Below the pieces are notes generated by a model, which was not told the DNA's origin, made no database searches, and saw only the letters and a program-made list of their open reading frames with translations. A program made the translations under genes and the position numbers. Below, one piece after another: positions 8,996 to 17,882 of a DNA stretch of 64,000 bases. How positions within the stretch are numbered: position 1 is the first letter of the stretch; each line of letters starts with the position of its first letter. The DNA is from [Clostridium] symbiosum (GTDB lineage Bacteria; Bacillota; Clostridia; Lachnospirales; Lachnospiraceae): contig JAETSN010000006.1 of assembly GCA_021769625.1 (NCBI GenBank), positions 19,527-83,526 on the forward strand. Reading direction: 5' to 3'.

Positions 8996-10225
8996 ATGAA
9001 AAAAAGAGTCAGAAATACGATATGTCTGCTGTTGTGTCTGTTGTTGTTCCTTGAGAGCAGCGGGAGCGTTCAGGCTGTGACGATCGAGGAGCTCAGGCAG
9101 CAGATAGAGGAGAGCCAGAACCAACTGAATAGTGAGAATGAAGTGATCTCCGGTCTGCAGGATGAGCAGGATCTGATCGAGGAGGAGATCAGCGATCTGG
9201 ATGCGGAGCTGGTAAACCTGTATACGGAGATCAGTGTGCTGGAGGACGAGATCCTGGAACAGGAAGGGAAGATCTCGGAGAAGGAAGCGGAGATCGAAGT
9301 GGCGCAGGGAGAGTTCGAGGCGGCGGAAGCGGAGGAGAAGCGTCAGTACGAGGCGATGAAGGAGCGGATCCGCTTCACCTATGAGCAGGGTGAGAGTTCT
9401 TATATCGAGCTGTTGTTATCCAGCGGGAGTTTCAGTGAACTGCTGAACCGGGCGGAATTCATAGAGGAAGTCTCGGCCTACGATGATAAGATGCTGGCGG
9501 AGTATCAGGCGATCAAACAGAAAGTGGCCGATATGAAGGCGAAACTGGAAGCGGACAGGGAAGCGCTGGTGCAGGAGAAGGAAGCGCTGGAGGCGGATAA
9601 AGCGTCCCTTGCGGAGCAGCAGAGCTACTTAAACGGTATTCTGGCACAGAAAAAGGCGATAAGCGCCAACTACGACGCGGAGATCGCGGCGGCAAAGAAC
9701 CGGGCGGCGCAGTTTAAGCAGCAGATCGCGGCGGATACGAAAAAGATTGAGCAGATTCAGGAGGAGGAGCGCAGAAGGCTGGCGGCGCAGAACGGCAGCG
9801 GTACAAAGACTACCGCATCAAATCCCAATTCCGCAAAGACGATAGAGGCGGCACAGGCTGTTGTGGCGCAGTCGGGCGGCAGCAGCAACGGAAAATCCAT
9901 TGCGAATTACGCCTGTCAGTTTATCGGAAATCCTTATGTCTCCGGCGGCACCAGCCTGACGAACGGGGCGGACTGCTCCGGCTTCATATACCGGCTGTAC
10001 GCGGACTACGGCTATCGGGTTCCCCGGACTTCGTCCCAGCTTCGGAGTGTGGGCACCGAGGTCTCCTACTCTGAGGCACAGCCCGGTGATATCGTCTGTT
10101 ATGAGGGACATGTAGGGATGTATATTGGCGGAGGCATGATCGTCCACGCCAGTACCCAGAGGACCGGCATCAAGGTCAGCAACGCGCAGTACCGGCCGAT
10201 CCTGGCGGTGAGAAGGGTGATGTAA
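8996..10225 (+). CDS. Secreted coiled-coil NlpC/P60 endopeptidase
   Basis: A 409-residue cell-wall hydrolase. A signal peptide (about 1-27) is followed by a long Glu/Ala/Lys-rich coiled coil (about 28-260), a Ser/Thr/Asn linker, and a C-terminal NlpC/P60 domain with the catalytic set Cys327 (GADCSGF), His372 (GHVGMYIG) and His384 (VHAS). The layout matches PcsB/CwlO-type D,L-endopeptidases that cut peptide stems during elongation or division. In that family the coiled coil keeps the enzyme inactive until it meets FtsEX. No ftsEX is in the window. Confidence 0.92.
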   Translation: MKKRVRNTICLLLCLLLFLESSGSVQAVTIEELRQQIEESQNQLNSENEVISGLQDEQDLIEEEISDLDAELVNLYTEISVLEDEILEQEGKISEKEAEIEVAQGEFEAAEAEEKRQYEAMKERIRFTYEQGESSYIELLLSSGSFSELLNRAEFIEEVSAYDDKMLAEYQAIKQKVADMKAKLEADREALVQEKEALEADKASLAEQQSYLNGILAQKKAISANYDAEIAAAKNRAAQFKQQIAADTKKIEQIQEEERRRLAAQNGSGTKTTASNPNSAKTIEAAQAVVAQSGGSSNGKSIANYACQFIGNPYVSGGTSLTNGADCSGFIYRLYADYGYRVPRTSSQLRSVGTEVSYSEAQPGDIVCYEGHVGMYIGGGMIVHASTQRTGIKVSNAQYRPILAVRRVM

Positions 10226-10229
10226 ACCT

Positions 10230-10273
10230 AAAAGAGCAGATACTTCAAAGTAAAATAAGTATCTGCTCTTTTT
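10230..10273. terminator. Strong terminator T1 after the NlpC gene
   Basis: A 16-bp stem (AAAAGAGCAGATACTT / AAGTATCTGCTCTTTT) with an 11-base loop starting CAAAGT and a T-run. The A-run on the left makes it bidirectional. It is nearly identical, loop included, to the terminator at 17883-17927. Confidence 0.9.
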
Positions 10274-10440
10274 ATGATCTGCTGATATTGACATATATAA
10301 GTCCCGGGAGGGCCGCACCAAAGAGTAGTATGGGTATCTCACAGAGCATATATAAAATGTGAAATAAATAAGCAAACGTATATTATGAAAAATTACGGTT
10401 TTTTCTGCGTGATTACTGGAATCTGTATTTTTTGATTGTG

Positions 10441-10458
10441 CTATTTTTATAAAAATAG
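10441..10458. promoter_or_regulatory. Perfect 18-bp AT palindrome upstream of the LacI promoter
   Basis: CTATTTTTATAAAAATAG lies about 30 bases upstream of the -35 element of the next gene. It could be a hairpin, an upstream activator site or chance AT-rich sequence. The rest of 10274-10489 shows no gene. Confidence 0.5.
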
Positions 10459-10489
10459 TTAGATAAAAGGTAGAAAATTAGAAAAAATG

Positions 10490-10538
10490 TTGACACAAAG
10501 TTGTTTTAAGTCTATAATAAAGAAATTAAAACGTTTTA
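10490..10538 (+). promoter_or_regulatory. SigmaA promoter with LacI-type operator
   Basis: TTGACA (10490-10495), a 17-base spacer and TATAAT (10513-10518) form a consensus promoter. The 12-bp perfect palindrome TAAAACGTTTTA (10527-10538) covers the expected start of transcription. Related palindromes lie at 11602-11617 and 11665-11680, so the LacI-family product of the next gene is the likely ligand, acting on its own promoter. Confidence 0.85.
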
Positions 10539-10559
10539 GTTGGTGACAGGGATGGCTTG

Positions 10560-11591
10560 ATGAAAAATACAAAAAGAGTAAAAAAGAGGAGTACGATGGA
10601 GGACGTTGCGCAGATGGCCGGTGTGACAATAGGAACGGTATCTCATGTCATCAATGGAACGGCTACCATCTCTGCGGCAACTACAGTCCGGGTAAGAGAA
10701 GCAATTGAAAAACTGAACTATATCCCGAATGCAGCAGCACAGAATATGCGGCGCAAAGAGAATCGCCAGCTTGGACTACTGGTTCCGAAACTGACGAATA
10801 TGTTTTATTCGGAGATGGCTAACGCGATTATGTACGAAGCGGATAAAGAGCATTATACCATGATGATATGCGGTTATGAATACTCGTTGGAACAGGAACG
10901 GAAGGTACTGTATAATCTGCTGCAGAATAATGTAAAGACTATTATTATTGCAAATGGCCATGATGATGAGGAATATATACGGGAACTGGTGGGGCAGGGG
11001 GTTCATGTGATTCTGGCTGACCGCAGAAGCGATGAAAAAGGAATTTCCTATGTGGCTTATAATAATGTGGCGACCGCAGAAAAGATCGTAGGCTTTTTAA
11101 AGGAGAAGGGATACGGGAGTATCGGATTTATCTCGGAGCCGTTAGCGCTGAATAATCTGTGGGATCGGTTTATGGGTTATAAAGCGGGGTTGGAAAAATA
11201 TGGATATTCCTATCGGGAAGAATATGTACATATTTCGGAAAAGTTCCGGCATGGCCATGCGAAGAACGGTTACTTCTATATGAAGAAACTGTTGGAGGAT
11301 CATAGAAAGGAAGACCTTCCATCGGTGTTTATCGTTTCCTCGGATATGCTGGCAATAGGCGTGATAAAAGCTATCACCGAAGCAGGACATCGGATTCCGG
11401 AAGACTTTGGCATTGTAGCCTGTGATAATCTGGAGATTTCCGCTTATCTGCAGCCGCCGCTTACCACCATTAAGCAGGATCAGATGCGGCTTGCACAGGA
11501 ATTGTGGAAGCAGGTGACTGCTTACCGCACGGGAAAAAGGGTAAAGAATATTATGTTGGAGCAGGAACTGGTTGTAAGGGAGTCCTGTTGA
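10560..11591 (+). CDS. LacI-family transcriptional regulator
   Basis: A 343-residue repressor. The N-terminal helix-turn-helix (VAQMAGVTIGTVSHVING) and hinge (KLNYIPNAAAQNMRR) are followed by a periplasmic-binding-protein-like effector domain. A TTG immediately precedes the ATG at 10560, which is preferred. It is the first gene of the sugar module and probably binds the AAAACGTTTT-type palindromes at its own promoter and before the binding-protein gene. The effector is probably the imported sugar or its phosphate. Confidence 0.93.
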   Translation: MKNTKRVKKRSTMEDVAQMAGVTIGTVSHVINGTATISAATTVRVREAIEKLNYIPNAAAQNMRRKENRQLGLLVPKLTNMFYSEMANAIMYEADKEHYTMMICGYEYSLEQERKVLYNLLQNNVKTIIIANGHDDEEYIRELVGQGVHVILADRRSDEKGISYVAYNNVATAEKIVGFLKEKGYGSIGFISEPLALNNLWDRFMGYKAGLEKYGYSYREEYVHISEKFRHGHAKNGYFYMKKLLEDHRKEDLPSVFIVSSDMLAIGVIKAITEAGHRIPEDFGIVACDNLEISAYLQPPLTTIKQDQMRLAQELWKQVTAYRTGKRVKNIMLEQELVVRESC

Positions 11592-11601
11592 GGTATGTGA
11601 T

Positions 11602-11617
11602 ATTAAGACGTTTTAAT
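11602..11617. promoter_or_regulatory. LacI-type operator (second site)
   Basis: ATTAAGACGTTTTAAT is a near-perfect palindrome (one mismatched pair) of the same type as the site at 10527-10538. It begins ten bases after the regulator stop codon. Confidence 0.65.
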
Positions 11618-11657
11618 CATCTGCAATCATAAAAAAAATAAACAGGGAAAGGAGGTT

Positions 11658-11686
11658 TTGCGGGATTAAAACGCTTTAATGATATA
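11658..11686 (+). promoter_or_regulatory. LacI-type operator inside a weak promoter
   Basis: ATTAAAACGCTTTAAT (11665-11680) is a near-perfect palindrome. It fills the 17-base gap between a possible -35 (TTGCGG) and a possible -10 (GATATA), where a bound repressor would block polymerase. The promoter elements themselves are weak, the operator is clear. Confidence 0.6.
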
Positions 11687-11729
11687 AGGATAAAATAAAA
11701 GGCATAAAAAATAATGAATGGAGGTAGTT

Positions 11730-12839
11730 ATGAAGAATATGAAAAAGTTTGCAGCTTTATTTATGGCGACAGCAATGATACTCGGGGGAGTTGTTGCATG
11801 CGGTAACAGTGCGCAGGAGAGCGCACCGGCAGCGGAAGAGACGGCGCCGGCAGCAGAGGAAAGTGCTCCTGCGGAAGAAGCACCCGCGGCAGAGGAAAGC
11901 GCACCGGCAGCAGCAGGCGATTATGAGATCGTGGTAGTTCCCAAAGATTCATCAAATCCCTGGTTTGTACGTATGGACACCGGCGTAAAGGAATATGCGG
12001 AAGAGACCGGTTTAAATGTATACCAGAAAGGAACAGATGAGATCGATGCGACCAAGCAGGCACAGCTTGTACAGGATTTGATCGCGCAGGGCGTAGATGC
12101 TATCTGTGTTGTACCGGTTGACCCGGAATCTCTTGAACCGGTTCTGAAACAGGCTATGGATGCAGGGATTGTAGTGATCGCCCATGAAGGTGCAAGCCTT
12201 GAAAATGTAAACTATGATATCGAAGCTTTCTCCAATGCAGGTTACGGCGCGTTTATTATGGATAACCTGGCAGAGGCGATGGGAGAAGAAGGCGTTTATA
12301 CAACAATGGTGGCAGATGTGACGAATGCTTCCCATAATGAGTGGGCTGACGCAGGTGTGGAATGGCAGAAGGAGCATTACCCGAACATGACGCTTCTGGA
12401 GGCAGAGCCGAGAGTAGAGTCCCATGATAATGGCGATACGGCATACAATGTGGCGAAAGAGCTGTTTAAGAAATATCCTGATCTGAAAGGTATTATGGGA
12501 ACATCCTCCTTTGATGCACCGGGTGTTGCACGTGCCATTGATGAGCTTGGTCTGGTGGATAAGGCATTTACATCCGGAACAGGTATGCCCGGTGACAATG
12601 CGGCTCTGTTGAAGAGCGGCACCGTAAAATCCCTGACACTCTGGGATCCGGCTATCGCAGGAAAAGCGATGATCAGTCTGGCTGTTAAAGTATTGAACGG
12701 CGAAGAGATCGGCGCACCGGTAGACCTTGGCGTAGAGGGTTATGAGGCAATGACGTTCCGTGAAGGCAGCAGCACGGTTCTTGAAGGTGAAGGCTGGATC
12801 GTAATTGACGGTGAAAACGTGGATTCATTCGGATTCTAA
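11730..12839 (+). CDS. Sugar ABC transporter substrate-binding lipoprotein (RbsB/LsrB-like)
   Basis: A lipoprotein signal (VVACGNS) leads to a Glu/Ala/Pro-rich linker (about residues 25-65) and a type I periplasmic-binding fold of the Peripla_BP_4 class (VVPKDSSNPWFVRM, then QLVQDLIAQGVDAICVVPVD, and a GTVKSLTLWDPAIAGK hinge). The segments recall LsrB/RhaS-type binders. A TGGAGG five bases upstream decides the ATG at 11730, with another ATG at 11718 placed ahead of it. The ligand is not readable from sequence. The RpiB-like isomerase in the operon hints at a short-chain sugar. Confidence 0.9.
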   Translation: MKNMKKFAALFMATAMILGGVVACGNSAQESAPAAEETAPAAEESAPAEEAPAAEESAPAAAGDYEIVVVPKDSSNPWFVRMDTGVKEYAEETGLNVYQKGTDEIDATKQAQLVQDLIAQGVDAICVVPVDPESLEPVLKQAMDAGIVVIAHEGASLENVNYDIEAFSNAGYGAFIMDNLAEAMGEEGVYTTMVADVTNASHNEWADAGVEWQKEHYPNMTLLEAEPRVESHDNGDTAYNVAKELFKKYPDLKGIMGTSSFDAPGVARAIDELGLVDKAFTSGTGMPGDNAALLKSGTVKSLTLWDPAIAGKAMISLAVKVLNGEEIGAPVDLGVEGYEAMTFREGSSTVLEGEGWIVIDGENVDSFGF

Positions 12840-12868
12840 AGCTTTGCGGTAGATTATAGGCAGAAAGT

Positions 12869-12899
12869 CTGTGCCGGGCGAAATTTTCGACCGGCACAG
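12869..12899. other. Intercistronic hairpin between binding protein and ATPase genes
   Basis: Perfect 9-bp arms CTGTGCCGG and CCGGCACAG enclose a 13-base loop with no T-run after it. A hairpin here is a usual way to leave more binding-protein mRNA than transporter mRNA, by protecting the upstream message or partly stopping polymerase. A degenerate copy of the same arms (CGACCGGCACAG) lies at 50993-51004, upstream of the rhamnose binding-protein gene. Confidence 0.75.
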
Positions 12900-12931
12900 C
12901 TTCGATAAAGGCAAGGAGAAGGAGGAAATTT

Positions 12932-14413
12932 ATGGCGGAATATTTATTCCGGGCTGTTGATATACGAAAATATTTTGCCGGCGTAAAAGCGTTGGATGGC
13001 GTTACCCTGGAGATCAAACCGGGCGAGATCCATTGTCTTGCAGGTGAAAACGGCTGTGGTAAGTCCACACTGATCAAAATTATTTCAGGTGTATATCAAA
13101 GAGATTCCGGCACCATAGAATTTGAGGGGAAGGAGCTGCAGAAAATCACACCGCTCTCTGCGATAGAGAATGGAATCCAGGTAATCTATCAGGACTTTTC
13201 TATTTTCCCGAACCTGAGTGTGATGGAGAATCTGGCTATCAACAGTCAGCTTGTAGCAAAGAAGAAACTGGTAAACTGGAAAGATATGAGAAAGATTGCC
13301 GAGGAAGCGGTAGAACGAATCGGCTTTCAGGTGGATCTGGATGCGCGCCTTGGAGATCTTTCCGTGGCGGAAAAACAGATGGTGGCGATCTGCAGGGCCT
13401 TAATGTTCAACGCAAAACTGATCATTATGGATGAACCGACGACGGCGCTGACCAAAAAGGAAGTGAAATCTCTTTTCAAAGTGATCCTGCAGTTGAAGGC
13501 GCAGAATATTTCGATTCTTTTTGTGAGTCACAAACTGGATGAAGTTTTCGAAATATCCGAGCGCTTTACGGTATTCAGAAGCGGAAAACTGATAGCTACA
13601 GGTAATACTGCTGATCTGGATGATAAGAAATTCACGTATTATATGACAGGCAGAGAGTTTGAGCAGAAGATATTTGAGCCGAAGAAGATAGGCGAAAAGC
13701 CGGTGCTGGAAGTGAAGAAGTTATGTCTGGAGGGACATTACAGCGACATCGATTTTTCGATAAAGGGCGGCGAAATTTTGGGGATCACGGGGCTCCTGGA
13801 TTCGGGAAGAACAGAACTGGCATTATCGCTGTTTGGAATAAAACCGGCTGACAGTGGAAAGATACTTATTCACGGGGAAGAGACGGAACTGAAAAGTCCT
13901 CAGGATGCCATCGCAAAAGGGATCGGCTTTGTGCCGGAAGACCGTCTGAGCGAAGGATTGTTTTTATCGCAGAGTATTGGTGATAATATTATTATTTCGG
14001 AGATTGATAATCTGACGAAAGGAAAGCTGGTAGACAGAAAGAAGACGCAGGAGGAGATCGATCGGTGGGTGAAGGAACTTTCCATCGCAACACCGGATGC
14101 AAACAATGCGGCTTCTACATTATCAGGCGGAAACCAGCAGCGTATCGTACTTGCAAAATGGCTGGCGTGTGAGCCTGAATTGCTGATACTGAACGGCCCG
14201 ACGGTGGGTGTGGATATTGGCTCAAAACATGACATCCATGCTATCTTGCAGTCTCTGGCAGAAAAGGGAATGGCGGTTATCATTATTTCGGATGATCTGC
14301 CGGAAATTCTGGAAAACTGTTCCAGAATTATGATTTTGAAAGACGGAAAAATGTCCGGAGAATTTTTGGCTGCCGAAGCAACTGAAAAGCAGATTCTGGA
14401 CAAAATGATGTAG
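12932..14413 (+). CDS. Sugar ABC transporter ATPase (RbsA-like, two NBDs)
   Basis: A 493-residue fused pair of nucleotide-binding domains energising CUT2-type sugar import. The first half is canonical: Walker A GENGCGKSTLIK, signature LSVAEKQM, Walker B LIIMDEPTTAL. The second half has the usual degenerate P-loop (GLLDSGRTE) and LSGGNQQR signature, but its Walker B reads LLILNGPTVGVD, so Asp-Glu is replaced by Asn-Gly. An AGGAGGAAAT precedes the ATG. It is followed 12 bases later by the first permease. Confidence 0.93.
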   Translation: MAEYLFRAVDIRKYFAGVKALDGVTLEIKPGEIHCLAGENGCGKSTLIKIISGVYQRDSGTIEFEGKELQKITPLSAIENGIQVIYQDFSIFPNLSVMENLAINSQLVAKKKLVNWKDMRKIAEEAVERIGFQVDLDARLGDLSVAEKQMVAICRALMFNAKLIIMDEPTTALTKKEVKSLFKVILQLKAQNISILFVSHKLDEVFEISERFTVFRSGKLIATGNTADLDDKKFTYYMTGREFEQKIFEPKKIGEKPVLEVKKLCLEGHYSDIDFSIKGGEILGITGLLDSGRTELALSLFGIKPADSGKILIHGEETELKSPQDAIAKGIGFVPEDRLSEGLFLSQSIGDNIIISEIDNLTKGKLVDRKKTQEEIDRWVKELSIATPDANNAASTLSGGNQQRIVLAKWLACEPELLILNGPTVGVDIGSKHDIHAILQSLAEKGMAVIIISDDLPEILENCSRIMILKDGKMSGEFLAAEATEKQILDKMM

Positions 14414-14425
14414 GAGGGTGGATGG

Positions 14426-15448
14426 ATGCAACTAAAAACAAATAAACTGTTAAAGCAGAATGAAACCTACATATTTTTGATCATCTTAGCTCTGTCATTT
14501 TTGATCCAGATACGGTCGGGACAGTTCTATACTTCTAATAATATAGTGGATATCATGTCAGCGATGATCGTGCCCGGATTGTTTGCCATCGGAGAATTTC
14601 TTGTAATTCTTTCAGGTGGTATTGATGTATCCTTTCCGGCGCTTGCTTCTCTGACGGCCTATGCTACGACAAAGATGTTCCTTGATATGGGGTATGAGGG
14701 CAGCGTGTTTCTGCCGCTTGTTGTGGCGATTCTGATTGGTGCGGTTTTAGGCGCTATTAACGGATTTTTCGTTGGATATCTGAATCTCCCGGCAATGATC
14801 GTTACGTTGGGGACGTCCAGTGTTTTCAAGGGATTCATGCAGGGAACGCTGGAATCCAAACAGTTAGCGGTGATCCCGACGGGTATGAAGGACTTTGGGA
14901 CGGTAGCGCTCTATACGGCGACCAACTCGCAGAGCGGCCTCTCATCCAGACTGCCGATGGCATTTTTGATGTTTGTGGCAGTGATCATCATTGCGTTCTT
15001 TATATTGAAATACACGATGTTTGGCAGAGGGATCTATGCCATCGGCGGAAATGAATCAGCGGCCTATAACGCAGGATTTCGTGTAAAATGGACAAAGTTT
15101 TTACTGTATGTATTTGCGGGGGTCGTGGCGAGTATCGCGGGAATCATCAGGGTATGTATGATGCAGCAGTGTCATCCCACCAATATGTTGGGGATGGAAA
15201 TGAACATTATTGCTGGCGTGGTCCTTGGCGGGACGGCTATCGTAGGCGGCAAGGGAACTATGACAGGCTGTATTCTGGGAACATTACTGATCGTATTGGT
15301 AGAAAACTCCATGATCCTGATCGGTGTGCCGGTAGTCTGGAAGAACGTATTTGTAGGATTGCTTATTGTGATCGGAACGATCATCAGCGCTTACCAGTCG
15401 TCTCATTCCGGCATGGGACATCATAAGAAAACAAAGGAGGCGGCATAA
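14426..15448 (+). CDS. Sugar ABC transporter permease (RbsC-like)
   Basis: A 340-residue polytopic membrane protein of the BPD_transp_2 family, with about eight to ten hydrophobic spans and the conserved segments LVILSGGIDVSFPA, LPAMIVTLGTSSVFKG and VVLGGTAIVGGKGTMTG. It forms the channel together with the next gene product. Its stop codon overlaps the next start (TAATG), indicating translational coupling. Confidence 0.92.
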   Translation: MQLKTNKLLKQNETYIFLIILALSFLIQIRSGQFYTSNNIVDIMSAMIVPGLFAIGEFLVILSGGIDVSFPALASLTAYATTKMFLDMGYEGSVFLPLVVAILIGAVLGAINGFFVGYLNLPAMIVTLGTSSVFKGFMQGTLESKQLAVIPTGMKDFGTVALYTATNSQSGLSSRLPMAFLMFVAVIIIAFFILKYTMFGRGIYAIGGNESAAYNAGFRVKWTKFLLYVFAGVVASIAGIIRVCMMQQCHPTNMLGMEMNIIAGVVLGGTAIVGGKGTMTGCILGTLLIVLVENSMILIGVPVVWKNVFVGLLIVIGTIISAYQSSHSGMGHHKKTKEAA

Positions 15449-16458
15449 TGGCGGAAAAGATTAAAAAGTCTATGAAACAGGATGTTCATATCTGGCGGCT
15501 TATTGTGATTATGCTGGTATGGTTTGTTTTCATAGGGATCACGAAAGGATCCAAATTTTATTCTGTGGTTAACTTCCAGACCATGTTTGCCCAGTTTCCT
15601 GAATTTGGGCTGATGTCTCTGGGTGTTATGGTTTGTATGATAACAGGTGGTATTGATCTGTCGACGGTCGGCGTTGCGAATGTTACATCTATTACTATGG
15701 CGCTTTTTATGAGAAGCCTTGCGAATGAAAGCGGGGAGCTTGCGGTCGGACTGATTCCGGTTGTATTCCTGCTTGCAATCGTTATGGGTGCCATTGCGGG
15801 CACATTGAATGGCATTTTAGTGGCAAAATGTAAGATACCGCCGATTCTGGCAACGCTTGGAACAAGCGAATTGCTGACCGGTGTGGGAATTGTTCTGACA
15901 AACGGCAGTGCTATCAGCGATTTCCCGAAAACCTATGCCTTTATTATAAATAACAGGGTGGCGGGAATTCCGGTGCAGTTTATAGTTTTTGCGATAGGAG
16001 CTGCTGTCGTAGGGTTCTTGATGAAGAAAACAACGTATGGCAAGAAGATCATTCTTATGGGCAGCAGCCAGAACGTGGCAAAATACAGCGGTCTTCAGGT
16101 GGACTGGATTTTGATAAAGACATATCTGATCTCAGGTATCTGTTCTGCACTTGGCGGTATGATCATGCTGGCAAATTACAATTCTGCCCGGGCGGATTAC
16201 GGTTCAAACTATACGCTTCAGTGCATTATGATCGTGGTGCTTGGCGGTGTGAGCCCTAACGGCGGAAAGGGAAAGATCAGCGGTGTTCTTCTTGCTATTT
16301 TCCTGGTGCGTGCTCTGGAGACGGGTATCAACCGCTTTCCGCAGATCAGCAGTTACTATATTTCATTGGTGTGGGGCGCGGTTCTTCTGTTTGTTATGGT
16401 ATTGAACTATTTTTCAGATAATCATATTAAAATATTTAAGAAAAAGGCAACGTCATAA
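15448..16458 (+). CDS. Sugar ABC transporter permease (RbsC-like), second subunit
   Basis: A 336-residue BPD_transp_2 permease with MVCMITGGIDLSTVGVANV, CKIPPILATLGTSELLTG and VVLGGVSPNGGKGKISG. It is a paralogue of the preceding permease, so the channel is probably a heterodimer, as in Lsr/Rha systems. It is translationally coupled to its neighbour by a one-base overlap. Confidence 0.92.
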   Translation: MAEKIKKSMKQDVHIWRLIVIMLVWFVFIGITKGSKFYSVVNFQTMFAQFPEFGLMSLGVMVCMITGGIDLSTVGVANVTSITMALFMRSLANESGELAVGLIPVVFLLAIVMGAIAGTLNGILVAKCKIPPILATLGTSELLTGVGIVLTNGSAISDFPKTYAFIINNRVAGIPVQFIVFAIGAAVVGFLMKKTTYGKKIILMGSSQNVAKYSGLQVDWILIKTYLISGICSALGGMIMLANYNSARADYGSNYTLQCIMIVVLGGVSPNGGKGKISGVLLAIFLVRALETGINRFPQISSYYISLVWGAVLLFVMVLNYFSDNHIKIFKKKATS

Positions 16459-16528
16459 ACAGAGGAGATTGGGTAAGCGTTTTATGAGGACATGAAAACT
16501 ATATTTTATATGGAGTAGAGGGAAAAGA

Positions 16529-17104
16529 ATGAAGACAATAAAAGACAAACAGATATTGGTGGGAGCAGACTTTGCGGGGTATCCTTTGAAAGAAGCAGTA
16601 GTGGCGCATTTAAAGAATAAGGGTTGGACTGTGACGGATGTAGGTGTTCGTGCAGACAGTGACGAGAATGATACGGATCTGATGTTCCACCGCATCGGAT
16701 TGCGGGTAGGCAGCATGATCACTGAAAAAGAGTTCGAGAGAGCGTTGATCTTCTGCGGAACAGGCATGGGAATCCACATTGCGGCAAGCAAATGTCCCGG
16801 TGTGCATGCAGGCGTGGTGGAAAGCGTTCCGGCAGCATTGCGCGCGATTACCGGCAACGGTGTGAATGTGCTCGCTATGGGAGCATTTTATGTGGCACCT
16901 CAGATGGGGAAGGATATTGCGGATGCGTATCTGACACACAATCTGGGCGATACCTATGAATGGTGGCCGAACTTCTATGAATTCCATAAACTGGCAGTTG
17001 ATGAGCTCAATGCTTTTGACTATGAGGAATATAAGGCGAACGGTTTTAAAGTGAAGCATCTGGGAGACTATCCGTTAGAGTTGATGGACAATCCGAACAT
17101 ATAA
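16529..17104 (+). CDS. RpiB/LacAB-family sugar-phosphate isomerase
   Basis: A 191-residue cytosolic aldose-ketose phosphate isomerase. The RpiB core shows VGADFAGYPLKEAV, the catalytic cysteine loop FCGTGMGIHIAASK, and GNGVNVLAMGA. The protein is about 40 residues longer than usual RpiB, with a C-terminal extension rich in aromatic and acidic residues (LGDTYEWWPNFYEFHKL). Related long forms act on pentose or tetrose phosphates, so the substrate is open. No sugar kinase lies in the operon. A weak operator-like TAAGCGTTTTA sits at 16474-16484 upstream. Confidence 0.85.
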   Translation: MKTIKDKQILVGADFAGYPLKEAVVAHLKNKGWTVTDVGVRADSDENDTDLMFHRIGLRVGSMITEKEFERALIFCGTGMGIHIAASKCPGVHAGVVESVPAALRAITGNGVNVLAMGAFYVAPQMGKDIADAYLTHNLGDTYEWWPNFYEFHKLAVDELNAFDYEEYKANGFKVKHLGDYPLELMDNPNI

Positions 17105-17121
17105 TGAGAGGTTAATACATT

Positions 17122-17868
17122 ATGGCAAAAAAAGTATTATTTGCGGGTGAATCCTGGACGGCGACGGTTACTGAGGTAAAAGGCTTTAACGCGTTTTCCG
17201 CGTCGAAATATGAGACGGGGCTGGGATGGATCGACAAAGCCATTGAAAAGGCGGGGTATGAGTTTGTCTATATGCCGGGCCATATAGCGGCGGATCATTT
17301 TCCGTTTACGATGGAAGAATTGAAGGAATATGCATGCGTTGTGCTGTCCGATATCGGTGCGGATACTCTTTTGATCCCGAATGAGACCTTTTCCATGGGC
17401 AGGAGATTTCCGAACCGCTGTCAACTTTTGAAAGATTATGTGCTTCAGGGCGGCGGACTGTTGATGATGGGCGGCTATATGACATTCACCGGTATCGGAG
17501 GCCAGGGAAAATGGTGGGCGACGCCGGTTCAGGATGTGTTGCCGGTGCAGCTGCTTACCTGTGATGACAGGATGGAGCATTGTGAAGGTGTCACGGCAGA
17601 GGTCGTGGATAACGAACATCCTGTTTTAAAAGGGATACAGGGAGAGTGGCCGCCGGTACTGGGATACAATAAGAGTGTTCTGAAAGAAGGTTCAGAACTT
17701 GTGGCAACTATTTGCGGAGATCCGTTTATTGCATTCAGAAACTGCGGGAAGGGAAGAACGGGGGTATTTTCCAGCGACTGTTCCCCGCACTGGGCGCCGA
17801 AGGAGTTCTGTGACTGGGAAGGCTATGATCTGCTGTTTAAAAATATCATAGACTATATTGTGCAGTAA
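17122..17868 (+). CDS. GATase1-like (DUF1355/ThuA-like) cytoplasmic protein
   Basis: A 248-residue protein with a flavodoxin-like glutamine-amidotransferase fold: VLFAGESWTATV at the start, VVLSDIGADTLLIP, YVLQGGGLLMMGGYMTF and a GRTGVFSSDCSPHWAP stretch. The nucleophile-elbow Cys of true class I amidotransferases is not evident, so amidotransferase activity is doubtful. Such proteins accompany sugar ABC and isomerase genes, and ThuA-like relatives act on sugars. It is the last gene of the module, 17 bases after the isomerase, before a strong terminator. Confidence 0.75.
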   Translation: MAKKVLFAGESWTATVTEVKGFNAFSASKYETGLGWIDKAIEKAGYEFVYMPGHIAADHFPFTMEELKEYACVVLSDIGADTLLIPNETFSMGRRFPNRCQLLKDYVLQGGGLLMMGGYMTFTGIGGQGKWWATPVQDVLPVQLLTCDDRMEHCEGVTAEVVDNEHPVLKGIQGEWPPVLGYNKSVLKEGSELVATICGDPFIAFRNCGKGRTGVFSSDCSPHWAPKEFCDWEGYDLLFKNIIDYIVQ

Positions 17869-17882
17869 ACTGTACGGAAATC

